NCBI RefSeq assembly: GCF_900129925.1
Contig: NZ_FQXI01000009.1
Span: forward strand, 1-64,000
Origin: Anaerosphaera aminiphila DSM 21120
Lineage (GTDB): Bacteria; Bacillota; Clostridia; Tissierellales; Peptoniphilaceae
DNA length: 64,000 bases
Direction: 5' to 3'
In this document: positions 44,746-54,114 of the stretch, one piece after another
How positions within the stretch are numbered: position 1 is the first letter of the stretch
Layout: every line of letters starts with the position of its first letter
Translations under genes and position numbers: made by a program
Notes under the pieces: generated by a model
What the model was told of the DNA's origin: nothing
The model's input: the letters and a program-made list of their open reading frames with translations, nothing else
The model's database searches: none

Positions 44746-45603
44746 ATGAGAGGTAAAATTGTAAAACTAACAGGTGGATTTTACTATGTTAACCATGACT
44801 CAAAAGTATATGAAACAAGAGCAAGGGGAAATTTTCGAAATGACGATATTAAACCTCTCGTTGGAGATGAAGTAGAATTTAAATATGAAGAAAATAAACT
44901 GGGATATATTGAAAAAATATATCCCAGAAAAAATATGTTAACTCGTCCTGCAGTTGCGAATGTAGATCAAGTTTTAATAGTCATTCCCGTAAAAGACCCT
45001 AAGTACAATTTAAATTTAGTAGATAGGTTAATTTGCCAATATGAAAATAAAGTAGATATTTTAATTGCAGTTAATAAATATGACTTAGACGAAGAGTCTG
45101 CCAGAAATTTAATTGAAATATATAGAAGTGCCGGATTTAAAACTTTTATGGTTTCTTATAAGTACACATTTACACTTGATTTATTAAAAGACTACTTAAA
45201 AAATAAAACAACAGCACTAAGTGGAGTTTCAGCAGCAGGAAAATCAACTATAGTAAATCAAATACTAAATAGAGATATAGAAGTGGGCTCAGTAAGTGAG
45301 AAGACAAGAAGAGGAAAGCACACTACAAGACATGTGGAACTTTTAAATGGAGAAGATGGAATATATTTATTTGACACTCCCGGATTTTCAAGTTTGGACT
45401 TGAGTTTAAAAGCTGAGGATTTAAAAGATTACTTTAGAGAGTTTACAATTCCGTCTATTAAGTGCAAGTTTAATAACTGCAGACATTTAAATGAACCGGA
45501 TTGTAATGTTAGAAAGTTAGTGGAAGAGGGCGCACTACCTAAGACCAGATATGATAACTATGTTTTAATATACAATGAGTTAAAGGAAAGGGAGAGATAT
45601 TAG
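44746..45603 (+). CDS. rsgA: ribosome small subunit GTPase RsgA
   Basis: RsgA is a circularly permuted GTPase that checks 30S maturation. The 285-residue protein has an N-terminal OB fold (GGFYYV, RGNFR), then G4 NKYD before G1 GVSAAGKST, G3 DTPGFSS, and a C-terminal zinc finger with CKFNNCRHLNEPDC. G1 reads SAAGKS in place of the common SGVGKS, a conservative change. AGGAGG lies just before ATG 44746, and the gene overlaps rpe by one base. Confidence 0.95.
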   Translation: MRGKIVKLTGGFYYVNHDSKVYETRARGNFRNDDIKPLVGDEVEFKYEENKLGYIEKIYPRKNMLTRPAVANVDQVLIVIPVKDPKYNLNLVDRLICQYENKVDILIAVNKYDLDEESARNLIEIYRSAGFKTFMVSYKYTFTLDLLKDYLKNKTTALSGVSAAGKSTIVNQILNRDIEVGSVSEKTRRGKHTTRHVELLNGEDGIYLFDTPGFSSLDLSLKAEDLKDYFREFTIPSIKCKFNNCRHLNEPDCNVRKLVEEGALPKTRYDNYVLIYNELKERERY

Positions 45604-46250
45604 TGATTTCACCATCAATTTTATCAGCAGATTTTACAAATATAAAAAGAGATTTTGAAATAATGAACGAAGGTGGCGTTGATTTTGTGCATGTGGATAT
45701 TATGGACGGAAACTATGTGCCAAATATTTCCTTTGGACCAAGTATAGTATCTCAACTTAGGAAACTGACCACTATTGATTTTGATGTGCACCTTATGATT
45801 GAAAATCCTGAAAATTACATAGAGGATTTTGTAAAGGCCGGCGCTAATATTATTACAGTACATCCCGATTCTACAAGACATTTAAACAGAACATTAAATT
45901 TAATAAAGAGCTTTGGAGTAAAGGCGGGAATTGTCATAAATCCGGCAGAAAATTTAAATGTATTGGAGTATACCTTATCAGATATAGACTTACTTTTAAT
46001 TATGAGTGTCAATCCCGGATTTGGAGGACAGAATTTTATTAAATCATCACTTACTAAAATAAAAAAGGCAAGAGAAATTATAAGAGAAAATAAAAGCAAC
46101 TGTCTTATAGAGGTAGATGGAGGAATTAAACTAGATAATGCCCTAGAGGTTTTTAACAGTGGGGCAGACATATTAGTTGCAGGTTCGGCAATTTTTGGAA
46201 GTGAAAATCCATCTGAGGAAATTTTTAAATTTAAGGAATTGTTAAAATGA
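45603..46250 (+). CDS. rpe: ribulose-phosphate 3-epimerase
   Basis: Rpe interconverts ribulose-5-phosphate and xylulose-5-phosphate. The 215-residue TIM barrel has SPSILSADF, VHVDIMDGNYVPNISFG with the metal-binding H and D, VHLMIENPE, MSVNPGFGGQ and VDGGIK. The GTG start overlaps the rsgA stop (TAGTG), and the end overlaps thiN by four bases, as in many Firmicutes. Confidence 0.97.
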   Translation: MISPSILSADFTNIKRDFEIMNEGGVDFVHVDIMDGNYVPNISFGPSIVSQLRKLTTIDFDVHLMIENPENYIEDFVKAGANIITVHPDSTRHLNRTLNLIKSFGVKAGIVINPAENLNVLEYTLSDIDLLLIMSVNPGFGGQNFIKSSLTKIKKAREIIRENKSNCLIEVDGGIKLDNALEVFNSGADILVAGSAIFGSENPSEEIFKFKELLK

Positions 46251-46876
46251 AAGGCTTGCTATTTGCCGGTGGAAATAGAATAAGAGAAGATATTATTAAT
46301 AATTTTATAGATGATAGTTTTATAGTTTGTGCAGACAGTGGGATAAAAAATTTAGTAAACTTAAATATTATTCCCAATATTGTAGTTGGAGATTTTGATT
46401 CAATTGACTCTGAGGGAAGAGATTATATAAGTAAAAATAATATAAAAGTTGAAAAGTATCTTGCTGAAAAAGACTTCACAGATACAGAAGCAGCCCTTGA
46501 AATTTTATTAAGACAAAATGTTGATGAGATAATAATTTTTGGAGCTACAGGGACCAGATTAGACCACACGCTAGCCAGTATGCTATTGTTAAGTAAATTA
46601 TTTGGAAGAGTAAGGGCAAGACTTATAGATAATCACAATGAAGTTCACTATGTAAGAGAGGGAATTTATAAATTTTATAGAAAAAACTATAGCTATATAA
46701 GTTTACTATCAGTAACTGGTGAGTTGGAATATTCTACCTTTGGACTTAAATATGAGACGAATCACCTTATTGTAGAGAGAAGTTCAGCAATAGGTGTAAG
46801 CAATGAAATAAAAGGGGATAGCTGTGAAATAACAGTTCACAGGGGAGAGGGATTTGTAATTAAATCTATAGATTAA
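46247..46876 (+). CDS. thiN: thiamine pyrophosphokinase
   Basis: ThiN makes thiamine diphosphate from thiamine and ATP. The 209-residue protein has ADSGIKNL, VVGDFDSIDSEG, KDFTDTEAALE and the GATGTRLDHTLAS block, which together form the ATP and magnesium site, followed by the thiamine-binding C-terminal domain (YSTFGLKYE). It ends the long plus-strand run; a bidirectional terminator follows. Confidence 0.95.
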   Translation: MKGLLFAGGNRIREDIINNFIDDSFIVCADSGIKNLVNLNIIPNIVVGDFDSIDSEGRDYISKNNIKVEKYLAEKDFTDTEAALEILLRQNVDEIIIFGATGTRLDHTLASMLLLSKLFGRVRARLIDNHNEVHYVREGIYKFYRKNYSYISLLSVTGELEYSTFGLKYETNHLIVERSSAIGVSNEIKGDSCEITVHRGEGFVIKSID

Positions 46877-46902
46877 AGTGATACAAAGGTGTATCACTTT
46901 TT
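46875..46902. terminator. bidirectional terminator between thiN and the membrane protein gene
   Basis: AAAGTGATACA (46875-46885) pairs with TGTATCACTTT (46890-46900) around AAGG, with A residues on one side and T on the other. The TGA of the minus-strand gene (46894-46896) lies within the right arm. Confidence 0.88.
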
Positions 46903-47448
46903 AATTTTATTTTTGACATTTATATACAGTACAATTATAGATAGTACATCAAGTACAAATAAAAATTGACAAAATATATAAAAGGCAGCGCTATTTATAT
47001 ATTTTTTATTTCTTACATTTTTTATAGCTGCGATTCCGTAAAAACTACTTGGCAACATCATAATGTATGTAAATGTTATTGCAAGTGGTAAAGCTAACAA
47101 AGACAGAGGGCCTGTAAAGAGAGCTATAAATAAAGTAGCAAAGAACCATGTACCAAAGTTGAGAATAAATGCTATAACAGATAAAACCTTCATAATAAGT
47201 GCGGTATTTAAAAAGTAATTAGTATCTTCTTTAAAGTTAAAATACATATAGATAGTACTTATAAAATTTAGTACTAGGGATATAATTACCAGGCTTGCGT
47301 AAATAGAAAGTAAATTTTCATTTAAAAATATAGATATGGAAGTATGTGAAAATGTATTTTTAAAAATGTAATTAAGAGCGTATAGAATATAGGGAAAGTA
47401 AATGGATAGTATGTGAAAAATCGGAAGTATAAATTTTAATTTTTTCAA
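46894..47448 (-). CDS. unrecognised multi-pass membrane protein
   Basis: A hydrophobic protein of about 184 residues that I cannot assign to a family. It shows four to five membrane spans: near residues 7-28, 42-64, 80-110, 112-135 and 155-178 (the last rich in F, V, L and I). There are no cysteine motifs or catalytic patterns. I place the start at TTG 47448 because AGAGGTG on this strand ends five bases earlier; a GTG at 47457 overlaps that site. A TATAAT-like -10 (TTATAATAAT) lies just upstream. Membership in a small-membrane-protein family specific to the lineage is likely, but no function can be stated. Confidence 0.65.
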   Translation of the reverse strand: MKKLKFILPIFHILSIYFPYILYALNYIFKNTFSHTSISIFLNENLLSIYASLVIISLVLNFISTIYMYFNFKEDTNYFLNTALIMKVLSVIAFILNFGTWFFATLFIALFTGPLSLLALPLAITFTYIMMLPSSFYGIAAIKNVRNKKYINSAAFYIFCQFLFVLDVLSIIVLYINVKNKIKK

Positions 47449-47474
47449 TATAGACACCTCTAATTATTATAATA

Positions 47475-47510
47475 AAAAAAGCACTAACTATTTTAGTTAA
47501 TGCTTTTTAA
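47475..47510 (-). terminator. terminator of the tRNA-Cys gene
   Basis: On the minus strand GCATTAACTA pairs with TAGTTAGTGC, with one T-G pair, and is followed by TTTTTTTATT. The plus-strand reading has a C-A mismatch at the same step, which fits a minus-strand terminator. It lies just downstream of the tRNA. Confidence 0.75.
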
Positions 47511-47511
47511 A

Positions 47512-47585
47512 TGGAGGCGACAACCAGATTCGAACTGGTGATAAGGGTGTTGCAGACCCGTGCCTTACCACTTGGCTATGTCGCC
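47512..47585 (-). tRNA. tRNA-Cys (anticodon GCA)
   Basis: A 74-base tRNA with encoded CCA. The acceptor stem GGCGACA pairs with TGTCGCC, the D arm is GCC...GGC with GTGGTAA in its loop, the anticodon loop CTGCAAC gives GCA, and the T arm is ACCAG-TTCGAAT-CTGGT. The discriminator base is U, as is typical for tRNA-Cys. The outermost anticodon-stem pair (C27 with U43) is not Watson-Crick. It is a lone gene with its own promoter and terminator. Confidence 0.97.
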
Positions 47586-47598
47586 ATAGGACTAATAC

Positions 47599-47627
47599 AT
47601 AATAACACAATCAAAAAAATTTATCAA
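47599..47627 (-). promoter_or_regulatory. promoter of tRNA-Cys
   Basis: On the minus strand TTGATA (47622-47627) and TATTAT (47599-47604) are separated by exactly 17 bases. The -10 ends 13 bases before the first base of the tRNA. Confidence 0.7.
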
Positions 47628-47692
47628 GTGGAAATAATAATAGAAAAAATGGCAATAAAATGGCTGAAAAACTAATAAGAATAGCCCAAACA

Positions 47693-47721
47693 TTGATAAT
47701 ATAATGCTCAAATGCTATAAT
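47693..47721 (+). promoter_or_regulatory. promoter of pheST
   Basis: TTGATA (47693-47698) and TATAAT (47716-47721) are separated by exactly 17 bases, and a TG lies at the extended -10 position (47713-47714). The leader to the pheS start would be about 20 bases, too short for a T-box. Confidence 0.75.
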
Positions 47722-47749
47722 AAAATTTATAAAGAATAGGGAGGACACA

Positions 47750-48772
47750 ATGGAAGGAAAACTTTTAGAGATAAAAAATGTAGCTATAGATAAATTAAAT
47801 AGTGCTGAAAATTTAAAAGAAGTAGAAGATGTTAGGGTAGCTTACTTGGGGAAAAAGGGAGAGCTGACTTTGGTTCTTCGTGAAATGGGAAAACTTTCCA
47901 AGGAAGAAAGACCAATAGTAGGCGCTTTGGCTAATGAAGTTAGAAATGAAATAGAAGATAATATTGCGAAGAAAACTAAGGATTTAAAAAATATTTTACT
48001 TAATGAACAATTAAAAGATGAGAGAATAGATATAACTTTAAAAAAGAATAATAGAGTAATCGGTCATGAACACCCTCTTCAAAAAACTTTAGAGGAGTTA
48101 GAAGATTTATTTATTAGAATGGGCTTTACAGTTTATGAGGGACCGGAAGTTGAATCAGTAGAAAATAACTTTGACCTATTAAATGCTCCGCAAAACCATC
48201 CGTCAAGAGATTTGTCGGACACTTTTTATATTGATGAGAAAACACTTCTTAGAACACAGACCTCACCTGTTCAAATTCGTGCAATGAAAGAACATGGAGC
48301 ACCTCTTAGAATGATTTGTCCTGGAAGAGTTTTTAGATCTGATGAAGTAGATGCAACCCATTCTCCTATGTTTCATCAATTAGAGGGATTAATAGTGGAT
48401 AAAAATATATCGCTGGCAAACTTATTTGAAACTTTAAATATAGTTGTAAAATCACTTTTTGGAGATGAAATTAAAACCAGATTTAGACCTCACTATTTTC
48501 CATTTACAGAGCCAAGTGCAGAAGTAGATGCAACTTGTATGGTATGTGGAGGAAAGGGATGCAGCAGTTGTAATAATACAGGATGGAGCATGGAACTTCT
48601 AGGCTGTGGAATGGTACATCCAAATGTACTTAGAAACTGTGGAATAGATCCGGAAGTATATAGTGGATTTGCATTTGGTATGGGAATTGACAGAATAGCA
48701 ATGGTAAAATATGGAATTACTGATATTAGATTGTTATTTGACAACGACGCTAGATTCTTAAATCAATTTTAA
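47750..48772 (+). CDS. pheS: phenylalanyl-tRNA synthetase alpha chain
   Basis: PheS is the catalytic alpha subunit of the alpha2-beta2 enzyme. The 340-residue protein has an N-terminal coiled coil (about 1-85), motif 2 [22 protein letters not shown], and motif 3 [32 protein letters not shown] near residue 264 is a cysteine-rich insert seen in part of the family and might bind zinc. GGGAGG precedes ATG 47750. pheT follows by 12 bases. Confidence 0.96.
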   Translation: MEGKLLEIKNVAIDKLNSAENLKEVEDVRVAYLGKKGELTLVLREMGKLSKEERPIVGALANEVRNEIEDNIAKKTKDLKNILLNEQLKDERIDITLKKNNRVIGHEHPLQKTLEELEDLFIRMGFTVYEGPEVESVENNFDLLNAPQNHPSRDLSDTFYIDEKTLLRTQTSPVQIRAMKEHGAPLRMICPGRVFRSDEVDATHSPMFHQLEGLIVDKNISLANLFETLNIVVKSLFGDEIKTRFRPHYFPFTEPSAEVDATCMVCGGKGCSSCNNTGWSMELLGCGMVHPNVLRNCGIDPEVYSGFAFGMGIDRIAMVKYGITDIRLLFDNDARFLNQF

Positions 48773-48784
48773 TGGAGGTTTAAA

Positions 48785-51163
48785 ATGTTATTACCAATTA
48801 AATGGCTAAGAGATTATGTAAATATAGATGAAGATGTAAAAACTATTGCCAATGAAATAACAGCAACAGGTTCTCATGTGGAGTCAATTGAAGATAGGTC
48901 ACAGGGACTTAGTAAAGTAATAGTTGGAAAAATAGAAAAAATAGAAAAACACCCTGATGCAGACAAACTTGTAATTTGTGAAGTAAATATTGGCTCAGAA
49001 ACACTTCAAATAGTTACAGGTGCACCAAATGTATTTGAAGGGGCGGTAGTTCCAGTTGCAGTAGTGGGTTCTCACTTGGCAAATGGAGTAAAAATTAAAA
49101 GAGGTAAATTAAGGGGAGTTGAGTCCAATGGAATGCTCTGTTCTCTGGAAGAGTTGGGATATAATAGTTCTGTAATAGCTAAAGAAGCAAGAGACGGAAT
49201 CTTTATATTTCCAGACAATGTAGAAATCGGACAAAGCGCAATAGAAGCTTTAGACTTGGATAAGGAAATTATTGAGCTGGAAATTACTCCTAATAGATCA
49301 GATTGCCTTAGCATTATAGGAATGGCAAGAGAGACAGCGGCAACTTTTGACAAGAAGTTAATTGAACCTGAAATAAAAATAAAAAATGAAGTAGATGACA
49401 TATTTAATTACTTTGATAAAGTTGAAATAGATACAAAAAATTGTAATAGATTTTATGCAAGGGTTTTAAAAGATGTCAAAATTGAAAGTTCACCTCTATG
49501 GCTACAAAACTACTTAGTTTCAGCAGGTGTTAGACCTATTAACAACATAGTTGACCTTACAAACTTTGTAATGCTTGAATACGGTCAACCACTGCATGCC
49601 TATGACTTAGATGATTTAAAGTCTAAGAAAATAGTTGTAAGACAAGCTGAGGAAAATGAAAAGCTTAAAACATTAGATGACGTAGATAGAGTTTTAAAAA
49701 GTGAAGATGTAGTCATTACTGATGGAGAAAATGTAATAGGCCTTGCAGGTGTAATGGGTGGATTTGACTCAGAAATAAAATCTACAACTAAGAATGTTTT
49801 ACTTGAAGGTGCTAATTTTAACGATGAAAGTGTTAGAAAGACATCTAAGAGACTTCAAATTAGAACGGAGGCATCTTCCAGATTTGAAAAGGGATTGGAC
49901 CCTACAATTGCAAAGACAGCTGTTAACAGAGTTTGTCAATTGGCAGAAGAAATAAATGCCTGTGAAGTAGTTGCTGGAGAAATTGACAACTACAATATTG
50001 TAAAACATGAGACAGAAGTGAGTTTGAGAGTAGAAAAATGTAACTCACTAATAGGAATAGATATTTCCATAGAAGAAATAGCGAAATTACTAAATAGATT
50101 GGAAATAAAAACTACACTTAAGGAAAATACTATAATCGCAACTATTCCCACATTTAGACTGGATATCTCAATAGAAGAAGATTTAATTGAAGAAGTTGCC
50201 AGAATTTATGGATATCACAATATTGAGCCAAAAGAACTTGAAGGAGCTCTAACTGTTGGGGGAAAACCGGACATTAGATTACTTGAAGACAGAGTTAAAA
50301 AAGTTTTACTGTCCTTTGGATATAGTGAATTTATGACTTATTCTTTCGTCAGTCCTTCAAATTTTGATAAACTTGAACTGGAAAGTAATTCGCCGCTTAG
50401 AAATGTAGTAAAAATTATAAACCCTCTAGGCGAAGAGTTTAGTATAATGAGAACAACGCTAGTATCAAATATGTTGGAAGTACTTTCAAAAAATGAACAT
50501 AGAGGTAATGAAAATGTAGGTGGATTTGAATTTGGAAATACATTTATTCCGAAAGAAGAACTACCAGATGAAAACTTTAAATTGGCAATGGGCTTTTATG
50601 ACTTAGGAGACTTTTACTATTTAAAGGAAACTATTGAAAAGGCACTTTGGACTATAGGTATGGAAAAACTGGACTATAAGAGAGCTGAAATATCTTATTT
50701 ACATCCTGGAAGATCAGCTGAGATATTTTATAAAGGCGACTCAATTGGAGTATTTGGAGAAGTTCACCCTGTAGTAGCAGAAAATTATGAGTTAAAGAAG
50801 AAATGTTATGTTGCAGAAATTAACTTTGAAAAATTACTAGATTACAGTGTTGAAAATTATAAATTTAAAGAACTTGTAAAACACCCTAGTATTAAAAGGG
50901 ATTTAGCTATAATAATTGACAGAGATGTAGATGCCGGACAAGTAGAAAAAATAGTATCTAAACACGGTAAAAATTTGCTAGAGGAATTTAGTGTATTTGA
51001 TGTCTACACAGGAGATGGAATTGAAGATGGCAAAAAATCCTTGGCATTTTCAATGGAATTTAGAGCAAGTGACAGAACTCTAGTGGATAAAGAAGTAAAT
51101 GATATTGTTGAATCTGTAGTAGAGGATTTAAGTAAAGGTTTAAATGCAAAGTTGAGATCATAG
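48785..51163 (+). CDS. pheT: phenylalanyl-tRNA synthetase beta chain
   Basis: The 792-residue beta subunit binds tRNA(Phe) and edits mischarged Tyr-tRNA. Domains in order: tRNA-binding EMAP-like OB fold (about 40-150, KIEKHPDADKLVICEVN), B3/B4 editing domain (SAGVRPINNIVDLTNFVMLEYGQPLHAYD), B5 domain, a catalytic-like fold, and a C-terminal ferredoxin anticodon-binding domain (KHPSIKRDLAIIIDRDV). Length is typical of Firmicutes. GGAGG precedes ATG 48785. Confidence 0.97.
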   Translation: MLLPIKWLRDYVNIDEDVKTIANEITATGSHVESIEDRSQGLSKVIVGKIEKIEKHPDADKLVICEVNIGSETLQIVTGAPNVFEGAVVPVAVVGSHLANGVKIKRGKLRGVESNGMLCSLEELGYNSSVIAKEARDGIFIFPDNVEIGQSAIEALDLDKEIIELEITPNRSDCLSIIGMARETAATFDKKLIEPEIKIKNEVDDIFNYFDKVEIDTKNCNRFYARVLKDVKIESSPLWLQNYLVSAGVRPINNIVDLTNFVMLEYGQPLHAYDLDDLKSKKIVVRQAEENEKLKTLDDVDRVLKSEDVVITDGENVIGLAGVMGGFDSEIKSTTKNVLLEGANFNDESVRKTSKRLQIRTEASSRFEKGLDPTIAKTAVNRVCQLAEEINACEVVAGEIDNYNIVKHETEVSLRVEKCNSLIGIDISIEEIAKLLNRLEIKTTLKENTIIATIPTFRLDISIEEDLIEEVARIYGYHNIEPKELEGALTVGGKPDIRLLEDRVKKVLLSFGYSEFMTYSFVSPSNFDKLELESNSPLRNVVKIINPLGEEFSIMRTTLVSNMLEVLSKNEHRGNENVGGFEFGNTFIPKEELPDENFKLAMGFYDLGDFYYLKETIEKALWTIGMEKLDYKRAEISYLHPGRSAEIFYKGDSIGVFGEVHPVVAENYELKKKCYVAEINFEKLLDYSVENYKFKELVKHPSIKRDLAIIIDRDVDAGQVEKIVSKHGKNLLEEFSVFDVYTGDGIEDGKKSLAFSMEFRASDRTLVDKEVNDIVESVVEDLSKGLNAKLRS

Positions 51164-51209
51164 GCTGAAAATTAAAATTTTCTAGGTTTAAATTAAAAGG
51201 GGATGGATT

Positions 51210-51758
51210 ATGTCAACAGATAAAAAAGTAAAAGTCCAAATAAACGACATGAATTTTTATGTAGTTGGTGATGATAATGATGACTATATAAAAGGGTTGG
51301 CAAAATCTTTAGATGAAAAGATTAAAAAAGTTCAAAATTCAAACTACAAACTCAATCAAGTTCAGTGTTTAGTGTTGACAGCTTTAAACATTCTTGATGA
51401 AAAAGAAAAATTTAAAAAAGAAGAAGAAAAAGTTAAAGAGTTTAGTAAAAATAATGAACTTTACAGAAAGAGCATTAAAAAGATTGAAGACTATGAAAAA
51501 TTAGAAAAGACTTACAAAGAAGAAAAAGAAAAAAATGATAGCTTAATTTTAAGATATAGAAATAGTATTAAGGACTTGGAAACTGACAATAGAGAACTTA
51601 GAATGGACAAAGTAAACAAGAACAAAGAATTTGAAGATTTAAAAACAGAAGTTGAGTCCTTAAAAAAAGAAAAACAAAACTTAGAAAAACAAATTTACGA
51701 ATCTCAAAAAAAAGTAATTGATCTAAGTAGAGAGATAGAGAGTATTAATGAAGAATAG
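51210..51758 (+). CDS. zapA: ZapA-like cell division protein with extended coiled coil
   Basis: The N-terminal 70 residues fit ZapA, which promotes FtsZ bundling (KVKVQINDMNFYVVGDDNDDYIKGLAKSLDEKI and the VLTALNILDE helix). Bacillus ZapA is about 85 residues, but this protein is 182: residues 70-180 form one long charged coiled coil rich in E and K. Extended ZapA versions of this kind occur in clostridia next to the U32 peptidase and mutS2. AGGGGATGG precedes ATG 51210, and the end overlaps the next gene by 11 bases. Confidence 0.85.
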   Translation: MSTDKKVKVQINDMNFYVVGDDNDDYIKGLAKSLDEKIKKVQNSNYKLNQVQCLVLTALNILDEKEKFKKEEEKVKEFSKNNELYRKSIKKIEDYEKLEKTYKEEKEKNDSLILRYRNSIKDLETDNRELRMDKVNKNKEFEDLKTEVESLKKEKQNLEKQIYESQKKVIDLSREIESINEE

Positions 51759-54114
51759 TAATTATGAAATACTAGCTCCGGCAGGAGATTTTGATTCACT
51801 TAAAGCGGGAATAATGGCAGGATGTAACGCCGTCTATTTAGGTGGGTCAAATTTTGGAGCCAGAGCTAAGGCTGTAAATTTTACGAATGAGGATTTAAAA
51901 GAAGCTGTAAAATATGCTCATTTGAGGAAAGTAAAAATATACGTAACTGTGAATACTTTACTAGATGATAGTGAGTTATATGACGCTCTAACTTTTGCAA
52001 ATTATTTATATACTATAGGGGTAGATGGAATAATCGTTCAAGATGTAGGGTTTGGAATTTTGGTTAGAAAATTTCTTAGTGATTTTGAAGTGCACGCCAG
52101 TACTCAAATGGCAATTAACAATTTATATGGTGCAAAAACAGTTGAAGACTGGGGATTTAGTAGAGTTGTGCTTGCAAGAGAAACGGAACTAGACGAAATT
52201 AGTTTAATAAAAGAAAATACAAATATTGAAATAGAGGGCTTTGTTCACGGAGCCCTTTGTGTTTGTTTTTCAGGAGAGTGCTTAATGAGCTCAATGATTG
52301 GTGGAAGGTCGGGGAATAGAGGAGAATGTGCTCAACCCTGCAGAAAGAGCTATGATATTTTAAGCATGGATAAAAGTGTTATATCTAAAGATAAATATTT
52401 TTTATCTCCAAGGGATTTAAATACGCTTTTAACAGTTAATGACTATATAAGTAGGGGAGTTTACTCTTTGAAAATTGAAGGTAGAATGAAAAAGCCTCAA
52501 TATGTATATCAAGTAGTGTCCAGCTATAAAAAGGCTATTGAAGAGACATTAGATAGTGAAGATATTTTAAATACAGAGCAAATCTTTAACAGGGGATTTA
52601 CTAAGGGTCTTTTTAACGGAGATTTTGGAGTAGAATTTTCATCTTATGACAGACCGGACAACAGGGGGAAGTTAATAGGAGAAGTAGTAGACAAAAGAGG
52701 AAGTATTTACACTTTAAAGTTAGAGGAGCCTATTTTTAAGGGAGATGGAATTGAACTCTATTCAAAAGAGGGAAGTTTCGGATTTAAATCCAGTGAAGAT
52801 ACAGAAGAAAAACTCTATAGAGTGAAGTTAGATAGAAATATTCCAGTAAGTTCAAAAGTATATAGGACCTATTCTAAAAAACTAATTGAGAATATAAATG
52901 AATCATTAAATGAAAGTGGAAAGTACAGAAAAATAAAAATAAAGGGATTTTTTATACAAGGTAAAAAAGCTAAACTCATAGTTGAAAGTGAAGGAAATAA
53001 AATAGAAGTTCTTTCAAAAGAAGTAGTTGAGGAAGCTAAGAGAGCACCTTTAAGTAGAGAAAAAATAGTAGAAAACATTTCAAAACTTGGAGATACTGTA
53101 TATTCATTAGAAAATTTAAATATTATTTGTGATGAAAATATATTTTTTCCAATCTCGTCAATTAACAGTTTAAGAAGAGAGGCAATTGAAGAGTTAAATA
53201 AAGTATTTACTCTTGTAGAGAGAGCATCTTATTCAATAAAAAAATCAGACTTAAATATAAATAGAGAATATAGAGAAAAAAAAGCTGCATTAAATATAGA
53301 AGTTAATAGTGTGGACATGTTAAGAGAATTAGATTTTAACTTTGTGGACAGAGTTTATGTTCCAATAGACTTACTGGACGAAAAAACACTTAACTATCTA
53401 AATAAAAGACAAATAAAAATTAGTGTAGTGTTTAAAAAATTTCAAAATTCAAAAGAATTAGAGAGAGATTTTAAAACGGTTAAAGATAATTTAAATATAG
53501 TAGATGAAGTACTTATAAATAATTTATCTCAAATTTCTATATTTAAAGATATAAATGTGGATAAAGTTGCAGATATTGGATTAAATATATTTAATTCTCA
53601 AAGCGTGAAGTATTTACTTGAAATGGGATTTAAGAGAATTATACTCTCACCGGAGTTAAATAACGCTCAAATACGAAAAATAGCAAAGAACTATGGAGAT
53701 GTAGTAGAGGTTCTATCTCACGGATTAATACCCGTTATGACACTTAAGTACTGTCCTGCATCTGTTGTAAAAAAATGCGTAGATTCCAGTAAGTGTAGTA
53801 CTTGTAGTTATGAAAAGGGATTTTATTTAAGAGATAAAATTGGAACAGATTTTTTAGTAGAGCGAAAAAATGGAGTATCTGAAATTTTTAACTCCTATCC
53901 AATTGTACTATTAGATAAAGCAAAGTTTTTAAAAAAGGATGGAGTTTTAAACTTTAAATTAAACGTAAGAGAAGATTTAAAATTTACTACAATGTCATAT
54001 TACAATGCTCTTAATGAGGAAGAATTTAACAGTGAAATATTAAAAGAATCTCTAGTTTCTAAGTATGAAAATATAACTTACGGCCATTATAACAGGGGGA
54101 TTATCAATGGATAA
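51748..54114 (+). CDS. U32-family protein (RlhA/YrrO-like), long form
   Basis: A 788-residue U32 family member. The N-terminal part starts ILAPAGDFDSLKAGI and carries the family signature with EGFVHGALCVCFSGEC and RSGNRGECAQPCR (residues about 160-200), whose cysteines probably hold an iron-sulfur cluster. The remaining 400 or so residues include the DUF3656-type domain, ending with CPASVVKKC and a second cysteine set (CSTCSY). E. coli RlhA, of similar build, is needed for hydroxylation of C2501 in 23S rRNA. Older annotations call these peptidases or collagenases. The role in rRNA or tRNA hydroxylation is inferred. It overlaps zapA and mutS2. Confidence 0.85.
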   Translation: MKNSNYEILAPAGDFDSLKAGIMAGCNAVYLGGSNFGARAKAVNFTNEDLKEAVKYAHLRKVKIYVTVNTLLDDSELYDALTFANYLYTIGVDGIIVQDVGFGILVRKFLSDFEVHASTQMAINNLYGAKTVEDWGFSRVVLARETELDEISLIKENTNIEIEGFVHGALCVCFSGECLMSSMIGGRSGNRGECAQPCRKSYDILSMDKSVISKDKYFLSPRDLNTLLTVNDYISRGVYSLKIEGRMKKPQYVYQVVSSYKKAIEETLDSEDILNTEQIFNRGFTKGLFNGDFGVEFSSYDRPDNRGKLIGEVVDKRGSIYTLKLEEPIFKGDGIELYSKEGSFGFKSSEDTEEKLYRVKLDRNIPVSSKVYRTYSKKLIENINESLNESGKYRKIKIKGFFIQGKKAKLIVESEGNKIEVLSKEVVEEAKRAPLSREKIVENISKLGDTVYSLENLNIICDENIFFPISSINSLRREAIEELNKVFTLVERASYSIKKSDLNINREYREKKAALNIEVNSVDMLRELDFNFVDRVYVPIDLLDEKTLNYLNKRQIKISVVFKKFQNSKELERDFKTVKDNLNIVDEVLINNLSQISIFKDINVDKVADIGLNIFNSQSVKYLLEMGFKRIILSPELNNAQIRKIAKNYGDVVEVLSHGLIPVMTLKYCPASVVKKCVDSSKCSTCSYEKGFYLRDKIGTDFLVERKNGVSEIFNSYPIVLLDKAKFLKKDGVLNFKLNVREDLKFTTMSYYNALNEEEFNSEILKESLVSKYENITYGHYNRGIING

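Noticed and set aside
47475-47510. hairpin as promoter-side structure of the membrane protein gene
   Set aside because: The T tract and the T-G instead of C-A pairing fit termination of the tRNA-Cys transcript on the minus strand, which ends just before it.
47586-47749. T-box leader before pheST
   Set aside because: The predicted transcript starts only about 20 bases before pheS, and no AG-rich specifier loop or T-box consensus is seen. The same holds for asnS, leuS and argS.
51164-51209. possible terminator between pheT and zapA
   Set aside because: AAAATT/AATTTT symmetry is weak, purely A/T and has no T run; it is not good enough to call.
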